Positions 1 through 11,686 of a DNA stretch of 64,000 nt are shown here, one piece after another. Under the pieces are notes generated by a model, which saw only the letters and a list, made by a program, of their open reading frames with translations, ran no database searches and was not told the origin of the DNA. The DNA lies in NCBI GenBank assembly GCA_014529385.2, contig CM043958.1, positions 140,656,234-140,720,233 on the forward strand, in the 5' to 3' direction. This DNA comes from Adiantum capillus-veneris. Taxonomy: Eukaryota; Streptophyta; Polypodiopsida; Polypodiales; Pteridaceae. Position 1 is the first letter of the stretch; every line of letters begins with the position of its first letter. The translations under genes and the position numbers were made by a program.

Positions 1-1559
1 GTTCCACAACCATGATGCCCTTCATCCCTATGGTGGCTTGATCATTCCGCACTACAAATTATTATGCTCTTAGCTGTTGTTGACCTATCATTTTAGCTTT
101 CATTTCATTAGCCCATGCCACATGCTTCTTACTATTGTGTGATACCGAGTTCTGTTGATGTGTGTCCATTGCAATATTGGACAATGTTGAATGGTCATGT
201 TTAAGAATTGCAGTGAAGTCCCTCAAATGCCTACACTTGTGCTTCCTCATACTCCGCATTTCCTTATCCTCAATTTGCTTTGTCACTAGTTTTGACTCAC
301 TAATTAGTCTGCATGTGGTATCTTATGTGGTTGGCTGATATGGCCTACAGATTCCAGCTCATTTCAATCGAGGAATGTCATGTTGGCAAGGGAAGGTTTC
401 CATGTATGGTGCATGCTTTCACCAATCTAGGGCCCACAAGGAAAAAAATTTGCACAGTTGTGGTGCTGATATGTTTCTCAAGTGTGATACCAATTTTGAA
501 TCAAGCCAATCACATCTCTCTCCTACCCACTTTTGCACCCGCCCATAAAAAATCCCTCACCTCCATGAATTCTCTTCTCGTACTTGCACTCAAACCCACA
601 TTATTAGTGGCATCATCTATCCTCACCATCGACATTATCTTCCTTCCTTACTTGTAGCAGATTGTTGTACCGCATGCAGCCAGAGGCGGTGATTGCGGTG
701 CTTCTTGTGTGGTCATTGGACCAAGTGTTGATGCAATTAAAGTTGCTTGGCACAGTCATGCTAGAGGCCAAGAGGTGGCGGATGCAGGAGTACATGGCAT
801 GGGAGAGCCAAAGAGAGCCTGAAGTGACTAGGCCCTAGCCGTACAAACCATCTTGTGAGTCTCTAATGTATTCTATTGCAAGCATTATTTACATTTTGAT
901 GTGATGCTCTAAATTGTAATTGGTTCTTAGCCCTAATGGTTGCATTGTAGTTCACCTCACTCGTGTGTATGGGGTACACACACCTAATGGATAAGCCATT
1001 TGACATGCAATCAAGGGATATTTGTGAGATTAGTTCCTTCAAACATGCCATGTGCTAGCCGTTGAGATGCCCTTTCTTGCATGTTGGGTACCCGCTTTAG
1101 TTAAAGGGACGAATGAGGGGGTGAGGTGGTTGGAGGAGCCAAAAGGTGTGAATTATCTATATAATAGCCCTCTCTCATGTAGCAAACAACCAAGAATTAA
1201 TCTAAAGGTGCTTATGGCGTACGATCTGTGGCTCTCTCTTTCCCTTTCCCCTCTCTCTAGTTATCACCTCTCTTCACCTTTTCTCTTCCTCGCAACATAG
1301 TCTCGTAGAGGCCAGCAACCCCCTGGCTTCTATAGATAGAATCAAGGTGCAATTGTTTCATTAGTGAGAAGCATCTTTAATAGGCTTCGTGCTTTACATC
1401 CATTGGCTAATGCCATCACATCCTCTTGCTATTGGTCCAACTCATCTTCTATCCAATCTACTAGGCTAAGGGATTTTCCCATATGCTCATACTTAACAAG
1501 ACGGGCTTAACCCCAATAGTTCCTGAGTTTCATTTCATAATGTATTGTTATTTAAATCC
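1..1559. other. No gene recognised
   Basis: Nothing in this stretch resembles a known protein on either strand. The open frames are short, have no recognisable motif and are not conserved elsewhere in the window. A short pyrimidine-rich patch (about 1230-1290) is the only compositional feature. Confidence 0.5.
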
Positions 1560-2110
1560 TAAAAATTTATCCCGAGTGTGAGCTTTCACTCTACACATGA
1601 TGAATTATCACTTAATCTATATTTTTATATAGCCTCCAAGTGTGAGTAAACTCTACACATGGCAAACAATCTTAAATCTTCTAAACCTACTTAAATGACC
1701 TCCAAGTGTGAGTAAATTTTGTACATGGCAAACAACCTTAAATCTCCTAAACCTACTTAAGTGGCCTCCATGTGTGAGTCAAAATCTACAGATGGTAGGT
1801 AATCTCTATTTACCCTACCTAAATCACTTTCAAGTGTGAGTCAAACTCTACACAAGGTAAGAGATTGCACTATCCTACTTACCTAAATCACCCTTAAGTT
1901 TGAGAATTTCTCTACACATGGTAGGCAGCCACTAAATAAATTTACTTGAACTACTTTTAGGTGGAGTGTGGCTCTAAAAAAATAAAATAACTACTAATTT
2001 AAGCTAAATTAAAGCACTTCCAAGCATGATTTTTCTTGACACATGGCAAACAGTTTTACTAAATTTACTCAGTCTAACCTACTTTCAAGTGTCACTGAGT
2101 GAACTCTATA
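1560..2110. repeat. Degenerate ~65-bp tandem repeat
   Basis: A phrase of the form CCTCCAAGTGTGAG followed by a TCTACACATGG-like segment recurs about every 63-66 bp, for example near 1633, 1699, 1764, 1827 and 1890, with weaker copies to about 2080. Neighbouring copies differ by many substitutions, so this is an old minisatellite-like array. No coding potential is seen. Confidence 0.7.
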
Positions 2111-2574
2111 GAATGCCCCATTAACCCTATTTCCTATTCACTACACTTTATCATCTAGGCTATCAAACTAAAAATCCTTAAATTTTAATTTTCTCATCTT
2201 ATTTTTAAACCTACCTCTTTTATCTTTTATTTTTAGATTAATTGGCATTGTTTTTTTGTTTTGAATTTTAGAGTTCACCTTTGTAGTGGGTGCCAACTAT
2301 ATAGAAATACCTTTTTGATCTAGCATGAGTTTGGTCGATATAAAGTTTGATCAAATTATATTTTGATCAAGTTATCAAGAGATCATATGAGACGGTCTTT
2401 GCATTGATTTGGCATCATAAAATATGTCCTTTAAGATGAGGTGTTGTATAATACACAAAATTACGTACGGCGTTCTATATATAGATCGTATAATGTACAA
2501 TGCAACATAGATCATAACAAAAAGTACTTGCTTCATGAACAAAATCCCACTAAAATTCATGCTTGTAGAAGAAA
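2111..2574. other. AT-rich DNA, no gene recognised
   Basis: AT-rich intergenic sequence with no credible open frame or repeat that I can name. Confidence 0.5.
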
Positions 2575-2628
2575 CTAGTAGGTCTTGCCCATTTTGAAAA
2601 GGAGATGGAGAGGAGAATCTAAGCAGAT

Positions 2629-2632
<4 letters not shown>

Positions 2633-2693
<61 letters not shown>
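2633..2693. repeat. (TC)n microsatellite
   Basis: About 60 bp of uninterrupted TC dinucleotide. Long open frames here encode only Leu-Ser or Arg-Glu repeats and are not genes. Confidence 0.98.
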
Positions 2694-2695
<2 letters not shown>

Positions 2696-2932
2696 GTGCA
2701 TACAATCAGCAATGGCGATGGTGTTGTTGCAAAGGTGAGCCAACCACCTGAGGCAAGAGGGAGGAGAGGAGGCCAACACATAGGGTGGAAGGGCGTAAGA
2801 AAAAGGGAGGGGGACACACATCTAAACGTAGGGAAGGGGTAGGCATAGTAGAAAGAGAAACCTGAGAGGACATACAGCCGGTGATTTTGTTTTTATAATT
2901 ATTATGACTTGTTGACTCCTAATTCACCAAGC

Positions 2933-3085
2933 TCAGCATGGCGAGATGGTTAGCCGAGGGTAACCTCTCCAAGATTCCGAGAACTTTGGTTCAAATCTGG
3001 TGGTTGTGGTTTTGCATCCTGCACCCCTTGCTGGAAGAAGATAGAGTGGAATCTTCATAACATTCTGCCTAATAAGCTAAACAAC
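2933..3085 (+). mobile_element. tRNA-derived SINE-like segment (candidate)
   Basis: An A-box-like stretch TGGCGAGATGGTTAGC (from 2939) is followed about 50 bp later by a B-box-like GGTTCAAATCTGG (2988-3000). This is the arrangement of an internal RNA polymerase III promoter of a tRNA-headed SINE, resembling the D arm of Ser/Leu-type tRNAs. It cannot fold as a full tRNA with a proper acceptor stem. No clear tail or target duplication was found, so the boundaries are approximate. Confidence 0.4.
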
Positions 3086-3309
3086 CTACCAGTAGGTCCT
3101 GCCAATTTTGGGAAGGAGGTGAATTAAGGAGAATCTCACTAGATACCCTCTTGGAAAACTAAACCAAAAGGATTCTCTCATTGATAGTTGGCATGCAATC
3201 AAACAAGTAAGAGAAAAAAGGGCTGAATCACCAGATATTTCTCTCCTTTTCCTTTCCGTGTAGGCGCAGAACGTGCCAACGATGATAGTAGGAAGATGTA
3301 GGTGTAGAG

Positions 3310-3516
<207 letters not shown>

Positions 3517-5208
3517 CATTTGCGAGATCAAAATCGAAGGGAGGGGATGAAAGAAATGAAAAGGGAGAAGGCACCAGGAGGATGGGAAAGTCTGATGCAC
3601 ATCAAATGGCCCCCAAGACATAGGTTCAACCTCAGCCACAAGGTCCTCTCGACTATGGAAAAGTTCCACAGCCAGTGGCGAGCTCAACACCGACTATGAA
3701 GAAGATTCGGAAGCTTAATTTGAAGCATAAAAATGGTGTTGTATGTGATACAGGATAAAGACATCCAGCAAACCAAGGCCCCAAGTTCTTGTAGAGGGAA
3801 AAATAGGAACTAGAAGCTATTGGTGAAGCCTTGCAGGAGAGCATATGCCTTAAGCCATTGTGGTTATTCAAATCAAATATCTTGACGTCTTCAACGAGCT
3901 ACTGTAGAGATGCGCTGGGCGTCACAAGCAAGAGGAGGCAGGTAGGCTCTTTGCAACACAGCGCTTCACACACGAGCGTATAGCCAGTAGAGGTAAACCT
4001 CTAGCACAAAAGAGAAACCTATAGAGGTAAACCTCTAGCAAGTGCATAGAAGACAAGGCATAGCCATGTGATCATGACGAGGGGGTAGGAGCGCGGTGAG
4101 CATGCTGATGTGTGTGGGAACCCATGCAACCAAAGGCATGTGCACTTCGACAATAGAGCACAAGGGAATCTGAAAACATTTTTGCCAATAAAGTGAAAGT
4201 AGAGCCATAGAGCCATATGAAGTATTTGAATACTAAAATGATAGCCCTAAGATCTATAAGTGAAAGATTTTTTTTTCAAAAATTTATAGAGGCTAAATAA
4301 TGCTTGTGAATTCAAAATGTTGAAGTATAAGACCTTAGCTTCAAAAATGGAAGTTGAAGGCACCTTAGCTATGCTAAGGTACAATACTCTGTCCAAACAA
4401 GTGAAAGAATCACGATGGCTTTCTAAAACAATTAGAACGTGATAAAATCATTAGGCTGAGTTTAAGTAGAATCAGTGTTCGAAAAAGGATTGCCTCAACT
4501 TAGCCTTGAGCCAGTTGAAAATTGAGACTAAGCTAGTTACAAACCATGGTATAGGGAAGAAAAACTGGTGAAATATGTGAGAAAATAGCTCAAAAATCTT
4601 ACAAATTTTAAATTTATGCTAGCATTTTTGGTTCATTTCTTTGTGGGGAGAAAACTCAACTGACGAATAAAAGAAACTTACCAAAACATTGACTAGAATT
4701 AAGTTATAAAATGTAAAAAAAGTCAAGCCATGTGAGGCTGTAAAATGAAATGTGAAATTAAAAAAACTCATTAATATGTGTGTGTGTGTGTCTCCCCATA
4801 AGATTTACTAAAATAGTAGAATTATGCAAGTGAAGTTTCACTTTAACATTCTAAAACAATAAAATGCAAGAAAAGTCAAGACATGTGATGATATGAAATG
4901 AAAGAGAAATGAAAAGATCCATTTACTATTTTAATTGAAGTAAAATTTAAGGTAAGTCTCAATCGTCACTGAAAACATTGAAAGTATGCCTAACCCAACT
5001 GAACTCTAAGGCTTCTTTTAGAAAGCCAAAAATCATAGAATAGTACATGCAAAGCACCATCTTACAAAAAAGAACTTGATTGGAAGACCTCTTGCAGATG
5101 AGGGAGCAAAAAATGTTCCATATAGACTAAAGTTGATTATGGAGCTATGTCTCTCTAATTTTCCAAGCAGGTCACGTACGAAGAAAGAGAAGCAAAAGCA
5201 CATGTTTG
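3517..5208. other. No gene recognised; small hairpin duplication at 3989-4040
   Basis: No credible coding region. A 19-bp phrase TAGAGGTAAACCTCTAGCA, itself a hairpin (TAGAGG/CCTCTA), occurs at about 3989 and again at about 4022, giving a 32-33-bp direct duplication. The rest is AT-rich and unassigned. The last five bases (5204-5208, GTTTG) are the candidate target duplication of element A. Confidence 0.5.
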
Positions 5209-6097
5209 TGTTTGGTGGATACAGGTGTATGCATACCAATCCCTGTAATACTAAACACTTTTTCGGAGAAAGCCATGTAATTCAGCTTATGATGATTTGT
5301 AATTATGATGTAATTAGGAAATACCCTCTCCTCTCTACCTCTCTGAGTCTACACCCTTGTAAGAGGCCAGATGGCCGTCGAAAAGCTCCCTTAACTTTTT
5401 AAAGTCAAAACCTTTAGTTTGAGAAGGAGATTTCTCATTATCTTGAAGAATAAAAAACGTGCAATGTGGAAACCTCTTACTGCTACAAATTGTAATCTTC
5501 TTTTCTCTTGGATTGGTAATCAGAATTTGTTTACGAATAGCACATTGCGTTCCTTGTTGCTTGCTCTACAATCTAAGTGTAATCATTTTCAATTCTGCTG
5601 TGGTTCTTGACATATTGTTTGTGAGCTAAATGTATTGATTTGGAAGTTAAAATGGTTGTTTTTTTATGGTTTGACCATGGATAAGTGTTTCTATGCTTAA
5701 GGAGGACCTTTTTGAGTACTTATGTTTCAATTTTTTGCACATTTTTTGTGATGGATCGTGATTTATGTACCTTCCCAGATGGTGACAGAACATGGTAGGA
5801 TTGAGCCCTTAAGTGTTGTGATACCTCTCCTTAAGTTTCATTGCATTCCGGATTCATTTGGATGCCGAAAAGGCGTGATGACCTAGAGTGGTGAGATTGG
5901 ACGCATACTGATTGTCTGACTAAGAAGTGGTTGATTTGCTTTTGTACTAGATCGAGTAGCCCTTTTAGTTCACTTTGGTGATATTGACATTCGCATTAAG
6001 TCTCCGTGTCCCATCACGAGTCGCTTCCTTGCATATTGACATTATGTTAGTACAAAAGACCTATGCTACAGACATCCGTCGTGGCGACCCACTAACA
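5209..6097 (+). repeat. 5' LTR of element A
   Basis: It starts TGTTTGGTGGATACAGG and ends CTAACA just before the primer site. It aligns along its length with the 3' LTR at 23552-24427, with scattered substitutions and small indels, so the insertion is not recent. An imperfect copy of the leader palindrome lies inside at 5751-5766. Confidence 0.92.
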
Positions 6098-6098
6098 T

Positions 6099-6117
6099 TG
6101 GCGCCATTGCCGGGGAA
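6099..6117 (+). promoter_or_regulatory. Primer binding site, tRNA-Asp type
   Basis: TGGCGCCATTGCCGGGGAA lies one base after the LTR end. It matches the primer site known from Athila/Tat elements, complementary to the 3' end of plant tRNA-Asp, with one difference (A for G at the eighth base). Minus-strand DNA synthesis would start here. Confidence 0.88.
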
Positions 6118-8110
6118 ATCGATCCTTAGGTGGTGAGTGACTCAGTGTACAAAAGTAAAAATCTCCCTTCAAAGCTTTTGACACCCATTTCACTTACACA
6201 TAGACAGTGAAGCAACTAGACATAGGTTTAGTGCTTGGTAGAAACCGGAGTCCGAGACTAGCCAGTGCCATTCCTTAAGAGCAAAGAAAGTTGTGAGTGA
6301 AGTACAAGATAGTATTTCATTCTTTGATTTTCACATGCTTGGAAAGGGCTGTTTCACCACACACTTTGTTGTTATTTTCGTATTGTTAAGTTCATTTATG
6401 TTTTCAAATTCATTTTAGCTTATAGGAGTAGGTTAGGAAACAAATTACACCATTAGTTGGGGCCAAAAGGATCGAGGGAAAAACTGTGAAAAACCTTATT
6501 TTGGTGTTGAAGACCATAACTCTGAAAAGTTGAAGAAGTGATGATCAGAGCTTCAAAACTAGACCAAACCCAGCAAAACTTTCAAGAAGGGGATAAAAAC
6601 ACTTGTTGAAGAAAACTATGCTAAAAACTTTCAAATTGCCTGTCCAACATGGATCACGATCCATGTACATTTTTGGCAAAATGTGCTAAAACTATTTCCT
6701 TCGCTTAGAACCGGTTCTCAGGCATCAGAACCTTGAGTGTGGTCAAAAATAGAGTGCTAAAAGTTCAAAAAAATCAAAAGGTTGGGGTGAGCAAAGAAAA
6801 ACCTTGGAAATAGGGAAAAAGAGGGAAAAACTGAACTTTTACTTGTCCAAATTCAAAAAGGGATGAAAATTGGGATCAACTAGAAGCAGGGAATCAACAT
6901 AACCAAATTTCATGTCCAGATGCTTCCCAACATGGATTGTGACCCATGTTCCTTGTAGACATCTGACAGTAAGATTTAATCAGTGTACTGCTAATTACTA
7001 GTTGAACAAATTTTCCAAAAGGAGCCATAGACAAAAAGTGAAAAAATCTTTTCAAAATACCAAAAAAGGAGTTGTTTGCAAAAAAAAAAATCTTTTCACT
7101 TTGAAAAAACTGATCAAATCCAAAAAGACTTGGAGAATAGCATCATCATACCTTGTGTGATCAGCTCACAAAGTGTCGGTCCAAAATCTTGCCAAACATG
7201 GATCGTGATCCATGTACCTTTTTGGAATTTTGAGCTGATAACGGGCAAGCAGAAAAGTGATAACAATTGAAACACTTCCTCCTAGAGGACCCTTATCAAA
7301 AAAATTTAAAAAGAAGGCAAAAGGGTGCAGAAATTAGATCAAGGGGGAAAACCATTGAAACAAACCCTAAAACTGACTTTTGGCTGACCTGAAAAACTCC
7401 AAAATAGTAAAAAACCATACAGCCAGCATCACTAGGCCAAGGACTAGCTGTGGGCCAAGTTTCAGTGCATATTTACACAAAGGAACATGGATCGTGATCC
7501 ATGGTCCCCTGACACATTTTGATACCAAATTGTAACCATAGCTAGAGGGCATCACAGGGAGTCTACTGGTCCTTCTAGAGTTAATTTGGGTGTAAGAAAC
7601 CATCCCAACAGCTCAGAACTGACAAAATCTCAGGCAAAGTGACAAAATCAACTTAGCCTCTAATCAGAGGTTCACTTCTAAAACTTTTGATACCATAAGA
7701 TCTCTTAATCATGTTAAACCTGATGGTAGCAACAAAAGTTCATTTGGCTTCCCAACATGGATCACGATCCATGTACCTCTGAGTTAGAACAGAGACATAA
7801 ATTTACCACACAAAGAGCTAGCCCACAGTAGCCTGGTGGTTCTTTCAAAATTGAAATTGGACCTAAATTGTTGAGGTTGTGTAAGGAATTGTGTGCTACT
7901 AAAGAAACCTAGCTAAGTTTTGTTGATTAAAAGCAAGAACTAACGAGAACGGCTGTAAGCTCACATCTATCAAGCAGATTCTTGACAAGTTGCAGGTACT
8001 AGAGGATACTACCCAGCAAGCAAGATCAAACGGGAGATTCAAATTGTTTTAATGAGGTAACTCGGTTTGGATTTTGTATTACCAATTCTTCATGAATTTG
8101 TGATCACAAA
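6118..8110 (+). repeat. Untranslated leader of element A with five periodic palindromes
   Basis: Five copies of a 22-bp palindrome occur at 6646-6667, 6929-6950, 7195-7216, 7484-7505 and 7754-7775 (steps 283, 266, 289, 270 bp). The consensus centre is CATGGATCGCGATCCATG, and copies are usually followed by TACCTTTTTGCC-like sequence. Central differences (ATCACGAT, ATTGTGAC, ATCGTGAT) are mostly transitions at the two CpGs of an ancestral ATCGCGAT. Sequence between copies is much less conserved. No long open frame is present. Confidence 0.85.
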
Positions 8111-8112
8111 GA

Positions 8113-9248
8113 TTGTACCAGAACAGGAATCCCAACACGTTTGACCAAGGGAGTAATCACTCCATGGAGGAAAGTGTGAATCAGAGACCATTGCCACCTT
8201 TAGAACACATTTTAGAGGAGAACTTCTCTGACACTTCTTCAGAGAGATCATATAGCCTCATGACCGAAGATTCTAACAAGTCAAACCCTAAGGGAACCCG
8301 TTGATGGGGCAAGTCCTTCTCAGCCTGCATTTGATGTAAAATTGTAGTATTTGAAGTTTCAATTTGAAAATGTGCTTAAGGACAAAATCTATAAGGATGG
8401 AGTGGAACGCTACTGTGTTAAGCTGGAAAATAAGCCGAGCGAGTTCAGAAACCTTGTAGATGTTGATTATGACGGGGATAGATATTTCGACCGAGAGGGA
8501 ATAATGTACCTGGTGGTTCATAACCCTTTTATTGTGGATAAATGGAGAATGATTGGCACCAAGGACAAGGTAGATAATGAGCTGGCTGATGAACCACCCA
8601 AAATGGAGCAACAAAATGCGATACTCAGACGCACCAATGAGACGGAGCGCCTTAACACAGACAACACATATGTGGGGCTTTATAAGTTCAATAATGGAGA
8701 ACAAACACTCATTACAGATGTGATGAGCCCGCATCAAAGAATTGACGGACCAAAAAAACTTGTATGTTTACACGTACACGGAGAGGAGAAGTATGCAGGT
8801 GGTCATAATGGACAAGTATGGCTAAAAGTAATCTCCAATGGATCGTAAGGAATTAGAGAGATATACATATTTTGGAGAGCCACTCCACCAATACTATGTA
8901 AATCCGGAAGAGATAAAAACCATGGCTACTCACACCAAACCTGAGACTGTACCTGTGAGCCCCTTGAGAACTAGGGTGGAGGATTCTTATGGACATGAAA
9001 GAGTCCCAAAAACAAAACCTTTAGGATCGACGGCATCTAGGGATTCCATGAACACACATAGGGGCAATACTATTCCTGACATCACCTACACCACTAGGAT
9101 CCCTCCGACTATTACACAAGATTCACTTGATGAACGTATAGCGGATAGGATACCACTGGTAGTACCAAGAGGAGATTATGAACCTAGAGAAGCCACACCA
9201 GGCCGACCAGGCGTTGTTAGAATGGTTGCAGAGGCCAGATGTAATTGA
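8113..9248 (+). pseudogene. Element A Gag, N-terminal domain
   Basis: Three overlapping fragments (8113-8304, 8351-8848, 8838-9248) together match the start of Gag in elements B and C. The first is acidic and Ser-rich (SDTSSERSYS, like SDSTSEMSFYS in B). The second corresponds to the ~200-residue region of C with motifs such as GVYCWED. This region precedes the capsid domain and I do not recognise it as a known family. At least two frame breaks separate the parts. The start at 8113 is chosen because it aligns with the B start. Confidence 0.65.
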
Positions 9249-9249
9249 C

Positions 9250-10004
9250 CATCTCAGGTGGCAAAATGCGTACCCAAAAAGTATAATGGATCCGGAGATC
9301 CGTATGCCCATGTTTCAATCTTCAAATAAGTGTTGAGAGCCGAGTAGGTAACTGATTTCCACACTCAATATGAAGTTTTTGGGTTGACATTAGAAGGTAC
9401 TACCTTGACTTGGTTCCAACCATTAAACAGCTTGGAATTCCCAAGTATTGAGTAACTTTTTTGAGAATTCACTGAGGAATTCTCAAAAAGGGGGATCAAG
9501 CATAACACTGTCTCTGAGATCTATGCATTTAGGCAAAAGGAAAAAGAGAAAGTGAAGGAAGCATCACGACGTTTCAAGCAGTACATAGAAAGATGTCGTG
9601 CTTGAGAACTACCTCAGGATGAAAGACTATCAGTCCTTTTCATAGAAGTATTGCGAAATGACACGCTCAAAAAGGACTTGCACTTGAAGGCATGTATAGC
9701 TCTTGAGCAAGTCACGAAAGAGGCGTTGTATCTGGTAGATAGCTGCAAGGGATATGGCGAGGTGACTGAAAACACAGATCAGGGGACGAATGGCACCTCT
9801 TCAACCACTAGTGAGTCCACGACAAAATTGGGAGGGCAAAACCCAACTGTGCCAGACGTTGATCAAATGATCAAGGAGGTGATCAGAAGGATAAACCAAG
9901 GAAACAGAACAAACCCAAACACACGACAACCATCCACCCAAAAAGGCGACACTTGTGGAGGAGATTATCCAACCCAATGGTGCAACCTTCAACAAAGTAC
10001 ATGA
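9250..10004 (+). pseudogene. Element A Gag, capsid (retrotransposon gag) domain
   Basis: One frame from about 9250 carries a typical retrotransposon-gag capsid signature: LTLEGTTLTWFQ, followed by a region like FRQKEKEKVKEASRRF and a final intact fragment from 9651. The order and residues match the intact capsid of element B at 57544-58251 (MTLEGKALTWFQ, FKQKHGESVRDCATRM). Several in-frame stops interrupt it between 9300 and 9610. Capsid proteins of this family assemble the cytoplasmic particle in which reverse transcription takes place. Confidence 0.75.
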
Positions 10005-10009
10005 GTAAT

Positions 10010-10748
10010 TTATGCACAGCGAATATTAAAATGGTGTGCTACAGAACAAAATGGACAAACCATGAAACTCATGAATGTTTCTATAATTGAAACTATGTTA
10101 GGGAGAGACAATACGAACAACATGGAGGGCAAAAATTTCCGCCCCAACCAAGGTACGAAGTAGGGCCAAATAATGCAATCTTGGGGCAGGAAAAATCTCA
10201 ACCTGTGTTGGGACATCAACCTCCCTTACCCCTGGAAAATAGGGCTATGGTAAGGATTTCTCAACCCATAGAACCACCTTCTGATCAGAGTATGGTCCAA
10301 GTAGTCTCATACCATGGAGATTCAGACAAAACTGAGGGGATTTGATGGGAATGCATATGCTCTAGAGGGATATAATCCATGGATAATTCCTGAAGAGATG
10401 TCCGAGCCCTCATACATAGCAAAGCCAACTAAAAACCATTACTTGGTCGATGAGAATATGCTCATGTTCATGGCAAATCAGGGATACAAACCTAGGGGCT
10501 ACCCTCTTAGAGCAGGACAATCAATGGGGGCTCCACAAGATTCTCCACCACCTGTAGGACCATGCTATGAATGTGGTGGCGATCATTGGGCGAGAGTTTG
10601 TCCAAACAAAGGAGAATGGGTGAAACTTTTTGGATTCTGTGACGGTTGCACGACCGACCATCTCATTCCACACTGTCAAAAAAACCTTGAAAACAAAGGA
10701 AAAGCAACCATGACAAAATGGGAATTGTGCCAAGCTCAAGTGGATTAG
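10010..10748 (+). pseudogene. Element A Gag, nucleocapsid zinc-motif region
   Basis: The frame 10314-10748 contains CYECGGDHWARVC (from about 10563), a zinc knuckle one residue shorter than the usual CX2CX4HX4C, followed 12 residues later by CDGCTTDHLIPHC, a second Cys/His cluster. In B and C the same places hold CX2CX4HX4C knuckles. Upstream, a frame broken around 10010-10080 carries KWTNHETHECF, the remains of a third Cys/His motif that is clear in B. Such motifs bind the element RNA. Frame breaks lie before 10314 and after 10740. Confidence 0.75.
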
Positions 10749-11667
10749 AAACAGAACTGAACATTCCGATAAACATGATCACTAGAGCTCAAGCACATGA
10801 GACAGCAAGGAACATCCTAGCCAACCAAACGGAGATAGAAAATTTGTCTGTCCGAACCCCTAGGAAATCTTGGAAGGCAAAACGAGACAAGATGAAAGCC
10901 AAAAGAGAAAAGGAAAAACGGAATTGGAAACCAAATTACTGAGAACAAAGGAACAACTTCAAAGGGAAAGAGACCTTAAGGGAAACAACGAGATTAAAAA
11001 ACCATCGGATCTACCATTAGGAAGGTCGGTCTTGGTAGACAAGGTATTCGAACCTTTGGATGCAATTCTAAAAGCTTACAAGGTAGGGCTAAAGCCTAAG
11101 CAAACCCAAGAGGATAGGTGCTTAACATACCCTCATCCAGGTTATGAGAAAGAGAGGCTAAAGATGTGCAAGGAGCTCATCCAAGCCGCTCAAAACGCTT
11201 ATAAAACCATCAGTTCCTATGGCTCCAAAAACTGAGGTACTAACCCAAGAAAAGATTCAGAATTTAGAGGGTGGGGAAATCACAAGAATAACCTACCAGA
11301 TCCTATAGATGAAACACCATTGGATATGAGGGTGGTAGCCAATACAACAGATGGAATGTATTCTCAAGTACCACTACCAATTTCGAAGGTAGAAGAACAA
11401 TGGCCTCAAGAGCTATGGGAACAGGTCAGGAATAGAAAAGATGGAAGTGCCACACTTGTATCAGCTCCCATCCCAGAAATCCACCTAGAAGATGAGCTCC
11501 ATCCAAACGACATTAGATCACTATATGGCGATGCAAGTACAACGGTATTGGAAGACAGTAAACCACAGTCGTTGAAGACCTTACCTTCATTTATTGGTAA
11601 CCATGAAACTCGATCGGAGGTAAGGAAAGTACCATCTCAATGGAAAGCCAATCTCTTCACGAGTTGA
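10718..11667 (+). pseudogene. Element A Gag-protease linker, charged
   Basis: Fragments 10718-10942, 10870-11235 and 11320-11667 match the linker of B and C. Shared phrases include ITRAQA, VDKVFEPLDA, WPQELWEQVR and DIRSLYGD. The middle is rich in Lys/Arg/Glu and probably helical. The function is unknown; in related polyproteins this is the stretch between nucleocapsid and protease. The reading frame changes at least twice. Confidence 0.6.
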
Positions 11668-11686
11668 TACTAAATCTCTTCACGAG

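Larger units (their letters stand above)
2575..3142. repeat. Direct repeat pair (~55 bp) flanking microsatellite and SINE-like DNA
   Basis: A segment beginning AGTAGGTCTTGCCCATTTTG at 2577 and running to about 2628 is repeated in altered form at about 3091-3142, again ending in a GGAGAATCT-like phrase. The pair encloses a TC microsatellite and a tRNA-like segment. It could be a duplicated target or a dispersed repeat family. Confidence 0.5.

Noticed and set aside
313-657. A 114-codon plus-strand frame
   Set aside because: No recognisable motif, no conservation within the window, and the composition looks like chance.
6646-7775. Regularly spaced palindromes as a CRISPR array
   Set aside because: Spacing is ~280 bp, the intervening units are themselves related, and the setting is a plant retrotransposon leader.
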